A stretch of 64,000 bases of DNA from Bacteroidota bacterium (GCA_018266555.1 JAFEAF010000011.1:54758-118757), one strand, 5' to 3'; positions 25,908 to 35,322 are shown, counted from the stretch's first letter. Numbers and translations: made by a program. Notes: generated by a model from the letters alone, not told the origin.

Positions 25908-27563
25908 TCATTTATACAGGAGTTCATAATATTCATGTGCCATCCGGTTACTGTCAAACTGGAATCTCACATCCCGCATTCCATTTTTCATCACTTGCCT
26001 CCATGTATAATAACTATCATAATATAATGGCAAGATCTCCTTATTTAAAATATCATAGATCGTATTAAGATCATAGTCATCCTGTTCCTGTACATTCATG
26101 TGTGCATAGCCAGGATTGGGTACTACAAATCCGTTATGTCCATGATTGATGAATTCAGGGATCCAACCATCATCCGTAGAAAAATTCACAGCGCCATTCA
26201 TGGCAGCAGTCATTCCGCTTGTACCGGAAGCTTCCCTGGGTACTCTAGGATTATTCAGCCAGCAATCGGCAGCTTGTTTCAATCGTTTGGATAAAGCCAA
26301 CTCATAGCCGATCAACACAGCCACATTTTTATATTTTTTACTTAAATGTACCAACTGGTTGAATTCACTGATAGCAGGATGGTCAACGGGGTATGGTTTA
26401 CCTGCCCAAATGATCTGTACAGGGTATTTCTGATCATTCAGCAGTTTACTGAATCGTTCTTCATCGTTGGTGATAAGTCCTGCTCTTTTATAACCTGCAA
26501 ACCGGCGGGCCCAAATTATTGTAAATACATCCTGGTTAAATAGTTTTCCTGTTTGATCTGCAACTATTTCAAACGTCCTCTTTTTTAAATATTTTTTCCG
26601 GTCATCAAATGCCCAATCATTTCCTTCCTCCATGAACCGGTACATATGCTTATCAGCCCAATATTTCCAGTTTTGTGCATTGGTAATTGAGATGATCGGG
26701 CAAATATTTTCATATTTGCTCCACATGGCATTAGATACTTTACCATGAAGAAAAGAAACACCATTGGCGAGTTTTGCAAAACGTAAAGCAGCCAGTGAAT
26801 GATTGAACATATCATCAGTGGTGCCGGTAATCTTTTTCACTTCTTCAATACCCAATCCGCAGAAGTAGCTCATCTTGTAGCAAAGATGGATCTCATGTTT
26901 TTCATTGCCGGCTTCTTCAGGAGTATGTGTAGTAAACACCAGCCTTTTTCTTACTTCTTCAACTTGCTGATTAAACTTATTATAGAGATAAAATGCTGAA
27001 GAAATCCCATGCGCTTCATTCAGATGATACAAATCTGGATTAAAACCTATTTCATCCATCAGTTTGGCGCCGCCAATTCCCAGCAACATGAACTGCGCAA
27101 CTTTTGTGGCCACATTCGCATCATATAAACGGTGACAAATGGTCTGCGATACATAATCATTCTCCGGGAGATCTGTACTCAATAAAAATAAGGGAGCTGT
27201 TTTGAATGTTTCAGGATTCAGGTAATATGCTTTTACCCATACAGGATGTTCATGTACAGTAATCTGAAACTTGATACCGGTATCTTCAAGAAAAGAATAA
27301 TTTTTTTCCATCCAGGTAACCTGTAAAGTCTGATCCTGGTTGCGGGCCTGGTCATAATATCCATACTTCCATAATATTCCAACGCCGAGAAGATTTTGTT
27401 TTAACTCATAGGCGCTACGCAAATGTGAACCTGAAAGAAATCCCAAACCACCGCTGTAAATTTTTAGAGGCTGATGAATAGCAAACTCCATGGAAAAGTA
27501 TGCGGCTTTCTTTGAATAACGATCATCCACAGGGTATGGGATTCTGAAATTCTTAAAATTCAT
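25908..27563 (-). CDS. glgP: Alpha-glucan phosphorylase family protein (short form)
   Basis: 551 residues resembling the short, archaeal/Thermotoga-type alpha-glucan phosphorylases of family GT35, which release glucose-1-phosphate from glycogen or maltodextrin. Seen: AYFSMEFAIHQPLKIYSGGLGFL at the N-terminus, DLYHLNEAHGISSAF, VFTTHTPEEAGNEKH, FTIIWARRFAGYKRA and REASGTSGM. Where the PLP-binding lysine is expected (SGMK), the codon is ACT, giving SGMTAAMNGA. If the alignment is right the enzyme lacks the Schiff-base lysine, so activity is uncertain. Transcribed away from the ispH end; no glycogen genes are nearby. Confidence 0.8.
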   Translation of the reverse strand: MNFKNFRIPYPVDDRYSKKAAYFSMEFAIHQPLKIYSGGLGFLSGSHLRSAYELKQNLLGVGILWKYGYYDQARNQDQTLQVTWMEKNYSFLEDTGIKFQITVHEHPVWVKAYYLNPETFKTAPLFLLSTDLPENDYVSQTICHRLYDANVATKVAQFMLLGIGGAKLMDEIGFNPDLYHLNEAHGISSAFYLYNKFNQQVEEVRKRLVFTTHTPEEAGNEKHEIHLCYKMSYFCGLGIEEVKKITGTTDDMFNHSLAALRFAKLANGVSFLHGKVSNAMWSKYENICPIISITNAQNWKYWADKHMYRFMEEGNDWAFDDRKKYLKKRTFEIVADQTGKLFNQDVFTIIWARRFAGYKRAGLITNDEERFSKLLNDQKYPVQIIWAGKPYPVDHPAISEFNQLVHLSKKYKNVAVLIGYELALSKRLKQAADCWLNNPRVPREASGTSGMTAAMNGAVNFSTDDGWIPEFINHGHNGFVVPNPGYAHMNVQEQDDYDLNTIYDILNKEILPLYYDSYYTWRQVMKNGMRDVRFQFDSNRMAHEYYELLYK

Positions 27564-27676
27564 GTCATGTACTTTTTACACTAAGGGCTGCAAGATAAAA
27601 TTTAATTAGCAAATATTCTTTTCAAATCTAACTAAAAGGGGGTTTTGCACATATTGGGGAAAAATGTAAACTGCCT

Positions 27677-28642
27677 TCAATTTTTCTTCTTTTTGGAAAT
27701 TTCCTTTTTCCTAAAAAATTTTCCTTCAAATACACAATGCACACCCCGGTGAGACCCGCAGCCTTCCAGTTCTTTAATGGTAACTGTTGCAGGAGTAAAA
27801 AATAATTGTAGTACACAGGGATCATTGTTTGACCGGAATTCAGCAATTGTAGATGACTTAAGAACCGCTTCCCCTTTCAATTCACCAATACATTCCCTGT
27901 AATTTTTTTCAAAGTGAATAAAAAATAAAATCCGGTTTGGTTTACGCCCGTCACGGATGGAAACAAGATTCGATTTACCGGCGGTATAGTCAGCCGATAG
28001 TTTATTTTTTCGTGACAGGGTATCAATCGGGTTGATAAGCACAGAAGGATGATCATCTAACGGATCTGTAAGAATCAGCATAAAATTCCTTGCAGCACTG
28101 TTTAGTATATACACATCTTTCCCTTCATTGACAGTACCGTCAGAATTTTTCCTTCTTATTATTTTATAAACTGATAATTTTTTATCCATTCCTGAAACCT
28201 GCTGCGTTAAAGAATTTTGATCGGGCTCCAGGACAGGCATCAAAGCAATAAAATTCTTTTTTTTATCGAAACATACCAGCAATCCGCTATACCGGCCACT
28301 GCTGACAGATTTCACAAATACATAAGTTTCTTGATTGGGAACAGATACTTTTCCCATTGGGAAAAATTGTGGTTTCACTCCTTTCCCAAAAATTCGTGAG
28401 AGGGCGGAATCGGGCACAAACTGTGAAAAAACTTTAAAGCTGATCCGAAGAGAATCAGATTCCTTTTTTACCAGGTCAGTATCTGCAAATTGAAAAGGCA
28501 ATTTCACTTCCGGGAAGAAATCTATAAAATCATTAACTGCAACGGGCTCTTCCCCCGAAAGTAACGGCTTTTTCTTATGCTTGCAACCCGCCAGTAAAGT
28601 CAAGGCAGCCAGGAAAAACAAGTATGTCCTGATCGGTTTCAT
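27677..28642 (-). CDS. Hypothetical lipoprotein
   Basis: 321 residues with a lipoprotein signal peptide: MKPIRTYLFFLAALTLLAGC, lipobox LLAGC, so it is likely anchored in the outer or inner membrane. The rest is a soluble, beta-rich sequence with no motif I recognise; it contains a late pair of cysteines (GCGSHRGVHCVF) and a lysine-rich tail (KKEISKKKKN). Divergent from mntR; the 108-bp gap between them holds the mntR operator. I cannot assign a function. Confidence 0.75.
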   Translation of the reverse strand: MKPIRTYLFFLAALTLLAGCKHKKKPLLSGEEPVAVNDFIDFFPEVKLPFQFADTDLVKKESDSLRISFKVFSQFVPDSALSRIFGKGVKPQFFPMGKVSVPNQETYVFVKSVSSGRYSGLLVCFDKKKNFIALMPVLEPDQNSLTQQVSGMDKKLSVYKIIRRKNSDGTVNEGKDVYILNSAARNFMLILTDPLDDHPSVLINPIDTLSRKNKLSADYTAGKSNLVSIRDGRKPNRILFFIHFEKNYRECIGELKGEAVLKSSTIAEFRSNNDPCVLQLFFTPATVTIKELEGCGSHRGVHCVFEGKFFRKKEISKKKKN

Positions 28643-28718
28643 CCATTAAATTGAAAACCGAATATAAGCGATTCCGGCATGACTGTCAACATTGGGTTTT
28701 GAAATCACAAATTATTAA

Positions 28719-28748
28719 TTTAGGTTTGTCTAAATATATTTTTAGACA
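28719..28748 (+). promoter_or_regulatory. Palindromic operator upstream of mntR-mntH
   Basis: Two overlapping palindromes end 2 nt before the mntR ATG: TTTAGGTTTGTCTAAA (28719-28734), and TGTCTAAA (28727-28734) with its exact reverse complement TTTAGACA (28741-28748). This resembles DtxR/MntR operators (TTTAGG-type half-sites) and implies autoregulation. Confidence 0.7.
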
Positions 28749-28750
28749 TT

Positions 28751-29413
28751 ATGAATTTTTCTACCAGCGAAGAGAACTATATCAAAGCTATTTTCCACCT
28801 GCAACAGGAAGAAGACACCGCTACCACCAACGGCCTGGCAGCCGTATTGAAAGCCCGTCCTGCTTCCATAACGGATATGCTGAAAAAATTAAAATCGAAA
28901 AAGCTGGTACATTATCAACCTTACCGGGGATTCCGCCTGACATCCGAAGGGAAAAAAGTTGCTTTAAGCATTATCCGCCGCCATCGTTTGTGGGAATATT
29001 TTCTTTCAGAAAAATTAAAATTTGCATGGGATGAAGTGCATGACGTAGCAGAAGACCTGGAGCATGTCAGCAGTAAAAAACTCATTGACAAACTGGATGA
29101 GTTCTTAGGTTATCCACGATTTGACCCGCATGGAGACCCGATACCTGACAGCCAGGGAAGAATTGAAAAGCACCAACAGGTTTCCCTTTCGGAAATTCCA
29201 TTGAATAAAACAGCAATAGTCTGCCATGTCGGAGATCAGACTTCTGCCCTGCTGGAATTAATGAAACATAAAAATATCGGAATCGGTACGAAGCTGGAAG
29301 TGAAAAAAAGATTTGCTTTTGATCAATCAATCGAAGTAAAAATCAGGCAACAAATACCATTTAATATCAGTGAACTGCTTGCCAAAAAAATTTTTGTGAA
29401 ATATGGAGTCTAA
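28751..29413 (+). CDS. mntR: DtxR/MntR family metal-dependent transcriptional regulator
   Basis: A 220-residue metalloregulator. The N-terminal winged helix (about 1-65: SEENYIKAIFHL, TNGLAAVLKARPASITDMLKKL) is followed by the dimerisation/metal-binding region (IIRRHRLWEYFL, DEVHDVAEDLEHVSS) with the usual His/Glu/Asp ligands, and a C-terminal FeoA-like SH3 domain (about 145-220). In this family metal-bound protein represses uptake genes. It overlaps mntH by 11 bp, so the regulator and Mn/Fe transporter form one operon. The palindromic operator directly upstream supports autorepression (inference). Confidence 0.88.
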   Translation: MNFSTSEENYIKAIFHLQQEEDTATTNGLAAVLKARPASITDMLKKLKSKKLVHYQPYRGFRLTSEGKKVALSIIRRHRLWEYFLSEKLKFAWDEVHDVAEDLEHVSSKKLIDKLDEFLGYPRFDPHGDPIPDSQGRIEKHQQVSLSEIPLNKTAIVCHVGDQTSALLELMKHKNIGIGTKLEVKKRFAFDQSIEVKIRQQIPFNISELLAKKIFVKYGV

Positions 29414-31295
29414 CAAAAATCAACATATTTCGCTAAGCGATGTACACGAAAGTATAGACACTACTATTACTCAACCCTCAAAATGGAAAAAAGCTTTTTC
29501 ATTTTTCGGTCCGGCTTACCTGATCAGTGTGGGGTACATGGATCCTGGAAACTGGGCCACTGATTTGCAGGGCGGCAGCCAATTCGGTTACAAACTAATC
29601 TGGGTTTTGTTGATGAGTAATGTGATGGCACTATTACTTCAAAGTCTGTCAGCCCGCTTAGGTGTAGTCCGGGGAAGGGATCTGGCACAAGCCAACCGGG
29701 AAACTTATCCCAAATACATTAATTATGCACTTTATGGATTAGCAGAAGTGGCGATTGCGGCTTGCGATCTGGCAGAAGTGCTGGGAATGGCAATTGGCTT
29801 GCAATTACTGACCGGCATACCATTATTATGGGGAGTATTAATTACAGTACTCGATACATTTTTATTATTGTTTCTGCAGCGGCTTGGCATGCGCAGAATG
29901 GAAGCATTTATAATTGGTTTGATTTTTATAATCGGTCTTTCCTTTTTTATAGAATTGGTTTTAGCAAGACATGAATTAAATTTTGGGCAAATCGCTTCCG
30001 GCTTTGTGCCAGTTATCCCGAATGAAGCTGCATTATATATTGCTATTGGAATCATTGGTGCCACCGTTATGCCCCACAATCTTTACTTACATTCTGCATT
30101 GGTGCAAACCCGGAAAATAAAAAAAGATCATGCAGGAATTAAAAAGGCACTGCGATTAAATGTATTGGACAGCACCATTGCATTGAATCTTGCATTTCTT
30201 GTAAATGCTGCAATACTTATTCTTGCCGCAGCAGTTTTTCATTCTTCTGGACGCCATGATGTAGCAGAAATTAAAGAAGCACATCACTTGTTGGATCAAC
30301 TGCTCGGAACCAGCCTGGCGCCCATTCTTTTTGCTGTGGCATTGATTGCTGCCGGGCAAAGTTCAACCGTTACGGGAACCCTGGCAGGCCAGGTGGTCAT
30401 GGAGGGTTATTTACATCTCCGAATTAATCCCTGGATGCGGAGATTGATGACACGATTGATTGCAATCATACCGGCAGTTTTCGTGATCCTGATTAACGGA
30501 GAAAAAGATATTGACAGCCTGCTTATTTTAAGCCAGGTGATACTAAGCCTTCAATTGAGTTTTGCCATTATCCCATTGATACATTTTGTAAGTGATAAAA
30601 AAACGATGGGTAGCTTTGCCATTGGGCCGGTTACTAAAATAGCAGCATGGTCTGTATCGCTGATATTAGCCTACCTGAATATTCGTATGGTGGCCGGGCA
30701 AGCAATTAATTATTTTGAAAGTTCTGATAATATGTTTTGGAAAATGGTGATACTGATTTCTGGCATAATCTTCATTGGCCTACTGTTAATCACCTTCGGT
30801 TTTCCTTTACTGAAACGTATGCATCGAACGATTTCACTGAGACTGCATCCTGAAGCAGTCAGCCTTCAGTCATTATCTATTCCCAGGTATCAAAAGATTG
30901 CCATTGCATTTGATTTTAGTGAAAAGGATAAAATTCTATTATCTCATGCCATTGGCCAGGGAAGTTCGGGAAGCAGTTATATTTTGATTCACATCGTGGA
31001 AAGCGTACCGGCAAGAATTTATCAAAGGGAAAGTGATGACATGGAAACCCGTAAAGATAAAGAGCATCTCGAATTCTATGCTAAAGAATTACAAGACCGT
31101 GGTTTTAATGCTAAAGCCAAGCTTGGTTTTGGAAACCGGATCAAAGAAATTGTACATATAGTGAAAGAATCCAATGCTGAAATACTCATTATCGGCGGAC
31201 ACAGGCATAAGGGTATCAAAGATTGGTTTTACGGTGAAACAATTGAATCCGTTCGACATGAATTGACTATTCCGGTATTGGTAGTAAATGTTTAA
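29403..31295 (+). CDS. mntH: Nramp family divalent metal transporter with C-terminal universal stress protein domain
   Basis: 630 residues. Residues of about 30-465 form an Nramp transporter with eleven or so membrane segments, metal-site motif DPGNW in helix 1 and MPHNLYLHS in helix 6; it imports Mn2+ or Fe2+ with protons. From about residue 490 a universal-stress-protein domain follows (YQKIAIAFDFSEKDK, ILIIGGHRHKG, IPVLVVNV), facing the cytoplasm. Normal MntH is about 410-450 residues, so the UspA fusion is the striking part and may sense nucleotide. It overlaps mntR at the start and the convergent Crp-like gene at the stop. Confidence 0.92.
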   Translation: MESNKNQHISLSDVHESIDTTITQPSKWKKAFSFFGPAYLISVGYMDPGNWATDLQGGSQFGYKLIWVLLMSNVMALLLQSLSARLGVVRGRDLAQANRETYPKYINYALYGLAEVAIAACDLAEVLGMAIGLQLLTGIPLLWGVLITVLDTFLLLFLQRLGMRRMEAFIIGLIFIIGLSFFIELVLARHELNFGQIASGFVPVIPNEAALYIAIGIIGATVMPHNLYLHSALVQTRKIKKDHAGIKKALRLNVLDSTIALNLAFLVNAAILILAAAVFHSSGRHDVAEIKEAHHLLDQLLGTSLAPILFAVALIAAGQSSTVTGTLAGQVVMEGYLHLRINPWMRRLMTRLIAIIPAVFVILINGEKDIDSLLILSQVILSLQLSFAIIPLIHFVSDKKTMGSFAIGPVTKIAAWSVSLILAYLNIRMVAGQAINYFESSDNMFWKMVILISGIIFIGLLLITFGFPLLKRMHRTISLRLHPEAVSLQSLSIPRYQKIAIAFDFSEKDKILLSHAIGQGSSGSSYILIHIVESVPARIYQRESDDMETRKDKEHLEFYAKELQDRGFNAKAKLGFGNRIKEIVHIVKESNAEILIIGGHRHKGIKDWFYGETIESVRHELTIPVLVVNV

Positions 31296-31918
31296 TGCTT
31301 GTTCGGGTGATTCTCATTTTTTTTCAAATGATGAACCAATAAATGCTTGAACCGGCTGAAAGTTTCCGGTTTAATACTCAAAAATGAAGCAAGATATTTT
31401 TGAGGAACTCTTTGCAACATCTTGGGGTTTTTAGTTACAAAATCAATGAAACGTTCCCTCGGTGTCATTTTTACCTGCTGCATTTGCCATCGGTCTTTGA
31501 TCACCATGGCAAAAGTAATCACCATACGGCCCAGGTGTTCCATTTTATGAGAACGGGTAAACATCTTTTCAAGGTCATCATAATGGATGGATACTAAAAC
31601 GGTTGGTTCAATAGCTTCGATGATGTATTCAGAAAGCTGGCGGCTATGAAACGATTCCTGACTTAATATGATATGATTCTCCATAGATATCTGGGTATTG
31701 ATCTCTTCATGACTGTTTTCATAGCGTTTATAATATTTCCTCACTAATCCTTTCAGAATAAAATTAAAATAGTTCTCCACTTTCCCCGATTCAGTTATTA
31801 TGTTCTTTTTAGCAAACTTTCTTACTTTGATAATCGGAAATATATTCTCCCGGAACTCCTGCTCGGAGAGTTCCACAAATTTTTTCAGGTATTTATAAAA
31901 CGGAGCGACAGTTTCCAT
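31292..31918 (-). CDS. Crp/Fnr-like cyclic-nucleotide-binding regulator
   Basis: 208 residues. The N-terminal two thirds form a cNMP-binding-type beta barrel (FILKGLVRKYYKRY, ISMENHIILSQESF, EAIEPTVLVSIHYDDLEKMF). The C-terminal region (MTPRERFIDFVTKNPKMLQRVPQKYLASFLSIKPETFSRFK) is a helix-turn-helix. This is the Bacteroidota Crp-like group that usually lacks the strict cAMP-binding residues; I do not see the RxS motif of true CRP. The ligand is therefore unknown. It meets mntH tail to tail with a 4-bp overlap. Confidence 0.82.
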   Translation of the reverse strand: METVAPFYKYLKKFVELSEQEFRENIFPIIKVRKFAKKNIITESGKVENYFNFILKGLVRKYYKRYENSHEEINTQISMENHIILSQESFHSRQLSEYIIEAIEPTVLVSIHYDDLEKMFTRSHKMEHLGRMVITFAMVIKDRWQMQQVKMTPRERFIDFVTKNPKMLQRVPQKYLASFLSIKPETFSRFKHLLVHHLKKNENHPNKH

Positions 31919-32003
31919 ACTCCTAATTGGATAAAAGTTACGATAATGGAATGGAAAACAAAGTCATTTTTTGTAAAAAAATTATTTTCCTCATGTTTTA
32001 GAG

Positions 32004-32033
32004 TTTGTAACTGTCCCTAAAAGCTTAGCTTTG
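32004..32033 (+). promoter_or_regulatory. Promoter of icd
   Basis: TTTG (32004-32007), 18-nt spacer, TAGCTTTG (32026-32033): a close match to the Bacteroidota consensus, 35 nt upstream of the ATG. Confidence 0.65.
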
Positions 32034-32068
32034 CACACTCTTAAAATCAATATTTTTAATAAAAATAT

Positions 32069-33301
32069 ATGCCTCAAAAAATCAAAGTCACTAACCCTGT
32101 TGTGGAATTGGATGGCGATGAAATGACCCGGATAATCTGGAAATTCATCAAGGATAAACTAATTCTCCCCTACCTCGAAATTGAAATCAAATATTTTGAC
32201 CTCGGAGTAGAACACCGGGACAGTACCAACGACCAGGTAACTGTGGATGCTGCCCATGCAATTAAAAAATATGGCGTAGGGATCAAATGCGCCACCATCA
32301 CTCCCGATGAAGCAAGAGTGGAAGAATTTAAGTTGAAACAAATGTGGAAGAGCCCTAACGGCACCATCCGCAATATCCTTGACGGAACTGTTTTCCGTGA
32401 GCCAATAGTTTGTAAAAATGTACCCCGGCTTGTTCCCAACTGGACGGCACCTATCTGTATTGGTCGTCATGCCTTTGGTGATCAATACCGGGCAACAGAT
32501 TTTGTAACCAAAGGAAAAGGAAAACTCACCATTACATTTGAAGGTGAAGACGGAAAAATGCAGGAATTTGAAGTATATAATTTTAAAGGCGATGGTGTTG
32601 CCCTTGCCATGTACAATACTGATGAAAGTATAAAAGGTTTTGCACATGCCTGCTTCAACCAGGCATTGATGAAGAAATGGCCTTTATATCTTTCTACAAA
32701 AAATACAATCCTGAAAAAATATGATGGCCGCTTCAAAGATATTTTCCAGGAGATTTATGAAAAGGAATTCAAATCAAAGTTTGAAGCTGCCGGCATTACC
32801 TATGAACATCGCCTGATAGATGATATGGTAGCGAGCGCTTTGAAATGGCATGGCAATTTTGTTTGGGCCTGCAAAAACTATGACGGTGATGTGCAAAGTG
32901 ATACGGTAGCCCAGGGATTCGGATCATTGGGTCTGATGACTTCAACACTGGTTACCCCGGACGGAAATACCATGGAGGCAGAAGCTGCACATGGCACCGT
33001 GACAAGGCATTACAGGGAATATCAAAAAGGAAGGCCTACATCTACGAATCCCATAGCATCCATTTTTGCATGGACAAGAGGCTTGGCATTTCGTGGTAAG
33101 CTGGACAATAACCAGCCATTGATTAATTTCAGCCATGCACTGGAAGCTGTCTGTATTGAAACAGTTGAATCCGGAAAAATGACAAAAGATCTTGCTGTAT
33201 GTATTTATGGAAATAAAGTAAACCACGGCGAACATTATTTATATACTGAAGAGTTTCTTGATGTCATTGATAATAACCTGAAGAAAAAAACAGGCTGGTA
33301 A
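32069..33301 (+). CDS. icd: NADP-dependent isocitrate dehydrogenase, eukaryotic-like type
   Basis: A 410-residue cytosolic TCA-cycle enzyme making 2-oxoglutarate, CO2 and NADPH. It is the homodimeric IDH type found in eukaryotes and many Bacteroidota, not the E. coli type: [16 protein letters not shown] at the start, [20 protein letters not shown] for substrate binding, [10 protein letters not shown], and [17 protein letters not shown] with NPIASIFAW. Length and both termini are typical. Monocistronic with its own promoter and terminator. Confidence 0.96.
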   Translation: MPQKIKVTNPVVELDGDEMTRIIWKFIKDKLILPYLEIEIKYFDLGVEHRDSTNDQVTVDAAHAIKKYGVGIKCATITPDEARVEEFKLKQMWKSPNGTIRNILDGTVFREPIVCKNVPRLVPNWTAPICIGRHAFGDQYRATDFVTKGKGKLTITFEGEDGKMQEFEVYNFKGDGVALAMYNTDESIKGFAHACFNQALMKKWPLYLSTKNTILKKYDGRFKDIFQEIYEKEFKSKFEAAGITYEHRLIDDMVASALKWHGNFVWACKNYDGDVQSDTVAQGFGSLGLMTSTLVTPDGNTMEAEAAHGTVTRHYREYQKGRPTSTNPIASIFAWTRGLAFRGKLDNNQPLINFSHALEAVCIETVESGKMTKDLAVCIYGNKVNHGEHYLYTEEFLDVIDNNLKKKTGW

Positions 33302-33323
33302 TATCCTTGTTTTACATTTTTAT

Positions 33324-33350
33324 AACCGTCCATTAACTGGCGGTTTTTTT
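33324..33350 (+). terminator. Rho-independent terminator after icd
   Basis: AACCG(T)CCA pairs with TGGCGGTT across a short TTAAC loop, one base bulged, followed by eight T residues. Confidence 0.8.
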
Positions 33351-33417
33351 TATATCCGTGCCGGGATAACATAAATAAAAAAAAAACTCTATCTTCCCGT
33401 AACAAAACCACCGTAAC

Positions 33418-34143
33418 ATGGAATATATTGCTCTCGGCGCCGCACCCGGCTTAGCTATCTGTTTATTTATTTTTTACAGGGATCTTTATAACAAAGAACC
33501 TGCACTGAACCTGATCATCAGTTTTATTCTTGGTTGCCTGGCTATTTTGCCTGCCATTTTTTTTGAAAATGCATTAAGTCACGTAAATGACGGCACCACT
33601 TCCGGAATAGCACTATTTGCATATTTAGTTGTAGGTTTCAGTGAAGAGTTCAGTAAATTTTTAGGGTTACGCCTTTATAGTTATAATCAAAAAGCTTTTA
33701 ATGAACCGCTGGATGGAATCATCTATGCCGTAATAGTCAGTATGGGTTTTGCTACAGTTGAAAATATCATGTATGCCATAAAATTTCATGATATGAAAAT
33801 TGTGTTCATGAGGATGTTTCTCAGCGTGCCGGCTCATGCTACATTTGGAATCATCATGGGATATTTTGTAGGGAAAGCAAAATTTGAATCAAAAGGAAGT
33901 TTTGGGATGGCACTTACAGGTTTGATTGCTGCTATTTTCTTTCATGGCACTTTCGATTTCTTTCTTTTTGTAAGCCAGAAACCAGGCACCGATGAGAATT
34001 CAGGAAATGCTATGCTTGCAATTGGTGCAATAGTTTCATTTATAATCTCATTAATACTATGCCGGAAGATGATTCTTGCGGATCAAAGAATTTCAAAACG
34101 TATGTTTAAGGATCATACACCACCTCCTCCACCCAATGTTTAG
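33418..34143 (+). CDS. PrsW family intramembrane metalloprotease
   Basis: 241 residues, strongly hydrophobic with about seven membrane segments. PrsW-type motifs are present: GFSEEFSKFLGL (EExxK type), GFATVENIMYA (Glu-Asn), SVPAHATFGIIMG (His) and FFHGTFDF (His/Asp). In Bacillus, PrsW starts degradation of the anti-sigma factor RsiW, so a role in envelope-stress sigma-factor release is plausible; no sigma/anti-sigma pair is in the window. It ends in a Pro-rich tail (HTPPPPPNV) and overlaps the GNAT gene by 8 bp. Confidence 0.88.
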   Translation: MEYIALGAAPGLAICLFIFYRDLYNKEPALNLIISFILGCLAILPAIFFENALSHVNDGTTSGIALFAYLVVGFSEEFSKFLGLRLYSYNQKAFNEPLDGIIYAVIVSMGFATVENIMYAIKFHDMKIVFMRMFLSVPAHATFGIIMGYFVGKAKFESKGSFGMALTGLIAAIFFHGTFDFFLFVSQKPGTDENSGNAMLAIGAIVSFIISLILCRKMILADQRISKRMFKDHTPPPPPNV

Positions 34144-34669
34144 TATTCGCAATGCCACCACGGACGATATTGCCCTGATCCGTGAACTGAGTTTTAAAAT
34201 ATGGCCGCAGACTTATGCGGCCATTATTTCTAAAGAGCAAATTGACTACATGATGAAATTGATGTACAGCAAAACATCATTGCAAAAACAAATGATGCAG
34301 GGATCCCAGTTTATCATCGCATATGATAATGAGGAACCAGTCGGCTTTGCCGCTTACCAGGAAACGGCACCTGCAGTCTTCAAACTTCTTAAAATTTATG
34401 TGTTGCTCTCGCAACAGGGGAAAGGCACAGGAAAATTCATCATCGCTCATATAGTGGAAAAAATCAAAAGTAAAAATGCAGAAGCTTTGCAATTACAGGT
34501 GAATCGTAACAATAATGCCAGGTTTTTTTATGAAAAATTGGGATTTCAAATATTGAAGGAAATTAACCTGGATATTGGAAACGGTTTTTTTATGAATGAC
34601 TATGTAATGCAACTAAGCCTTGGGCCAGAAGCAAAGAAAAAAAATTTTGAAAAATTAAATGGTGAATAG
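34136..34669 (+). CDS. GNAT family N-acetyltransferase
   Basis: A 177-residue acetyltransferase from the ATG at 34136 (MFSIRNATTDDIALIREL), overlapping the end of the PrsW gene by 8 bp. GNAT features: the N-terminal beta-alpha start, VLLSQQGKGTGKFIIAHI as the acetyl-CoA loop (Q/RxxGxG/A type), and NNNARFFYEKLGFQ near the C-terminus. The acceptor is unknown; spermine/spermidine, amino-acid and ribosomal-protein acetyltransferases all look like this. Overlap suggests translational coupling to PrsW. Confidence 0.85.
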   Translation: MFSIRNATTDDIALIRELSFKIWPQTYAAIISKEQIDYMMKLMYSKTSLQKQMMQGSQFIIAYDNEEPVGFAAYQETAPAVFKLLKIYVLLSQQGKGTGKFIIAHIVEKIKSKNAEALQLQVNRNNNARFFYEKLGFQILKEINLDIGNGFFMNDYVMQLSLGPEAKKKNFEKLNGE

Positions 34670-34731
34670 CCAAAAGCAACGGTTACTCCGTATTAAGCAA
34701 CTGTAATTTGTAAATTCTTTTACTCTTTTAC

Positions 34732-35199
34732 TCAATCCCCCGCCTTCGGCACTTTACAATCCAGCAATGCTCTCGGATCCTTCATATCCTCATCATCATA
34801 CATTCTGAACTCTAACTCTGTTCCAAATGTATATATACCCAATGATTGGCCAGCCGTTACAACCTGTCCCCGCTTTACAACAGGTTTAATAAGTCCGTGG
34901 TACCAGAAGTAAAGGTTATTGATATTAATTACAATTTCACAGGTACTATCTTCTGCTGGTTCTACCTTCACCACGGTTGCACTAGAACAACTTCGGATAA
35001 TGGAATCCACCCGGCTTATCATAATTACTTTTTGATCGGGCGGATCCCATGTGAATGCTTCACGGGGTTCACGGCCCGAACCATGTTCAAACGGGCAGGT
35101 AAGTACCAACTTTTGATTAGATGATGAAATATTTTGTGCCTGGGATATTACCGGCAGAAAAAAAAGGATTACAAAAAAAATCTTAAACTTTATTTGCAT
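34732..35199 (-). CDS. Secreted M23-like (LytM fold) protein, catalytically degenerate
   Basis: 155 residues with signal peptide MQIKFKIFFVILFFLPVISQA. The pattern GLIKPVVKRGQVVTAGQSLGIYTFGTELEFRMYDDEDMKDPRALLDC follows the layout of M23 peptidases, where HLHFE precedes a D-P pair near the end. Here the HxH zinc motif is replaced by ELEFR and the upstream HxxxD motif is not evident, so zinc catalysis is unlikely. A non-enzymatic LytM regulator or binding role, as with EnvC/NlpD, is possible (inference). The family call itself is moderate. Confidence 0.6.
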   Translation of the reverse strand: MQIKFKIFFVILFFLPVISQAQNISSSNQKLVLTCPFEHGSGREPREAFTWDPPDQKVIMISRVDSIIRSCSSATVVKVEPAEDSTCEIVININNLYFWYHGLIKPVVKRGQVVTAGQSLGIYTFGTELEFRMYDDEDMKDPRALLDCKVPKAGD

Positions 35200-35282
35200 A
35201 CATTTTTCTGGTAGTGTATCGGTTTTAAAAAAATTGTACCGCTAAGTTCAAATTCTCAAAGAATACACTACAAAGGTTTCTG

Positions 35283-35322
35283 TTGTTTAAAAACTTAGTG
35301 CCCTGTGGCTCAAAAATAAATC
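35283..35322. repeat. Text-like dispersed repeat (cttagtgcc...gtggc)
   Basis: Non-coding sequence between two minus-strand genes containing aaaacttagtgccctgtgg, similar in wording to 63438-63471. This is probably a degenerate dispersed repeat. No gene seen in the 175-bp gap. Confidence 0.35.
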
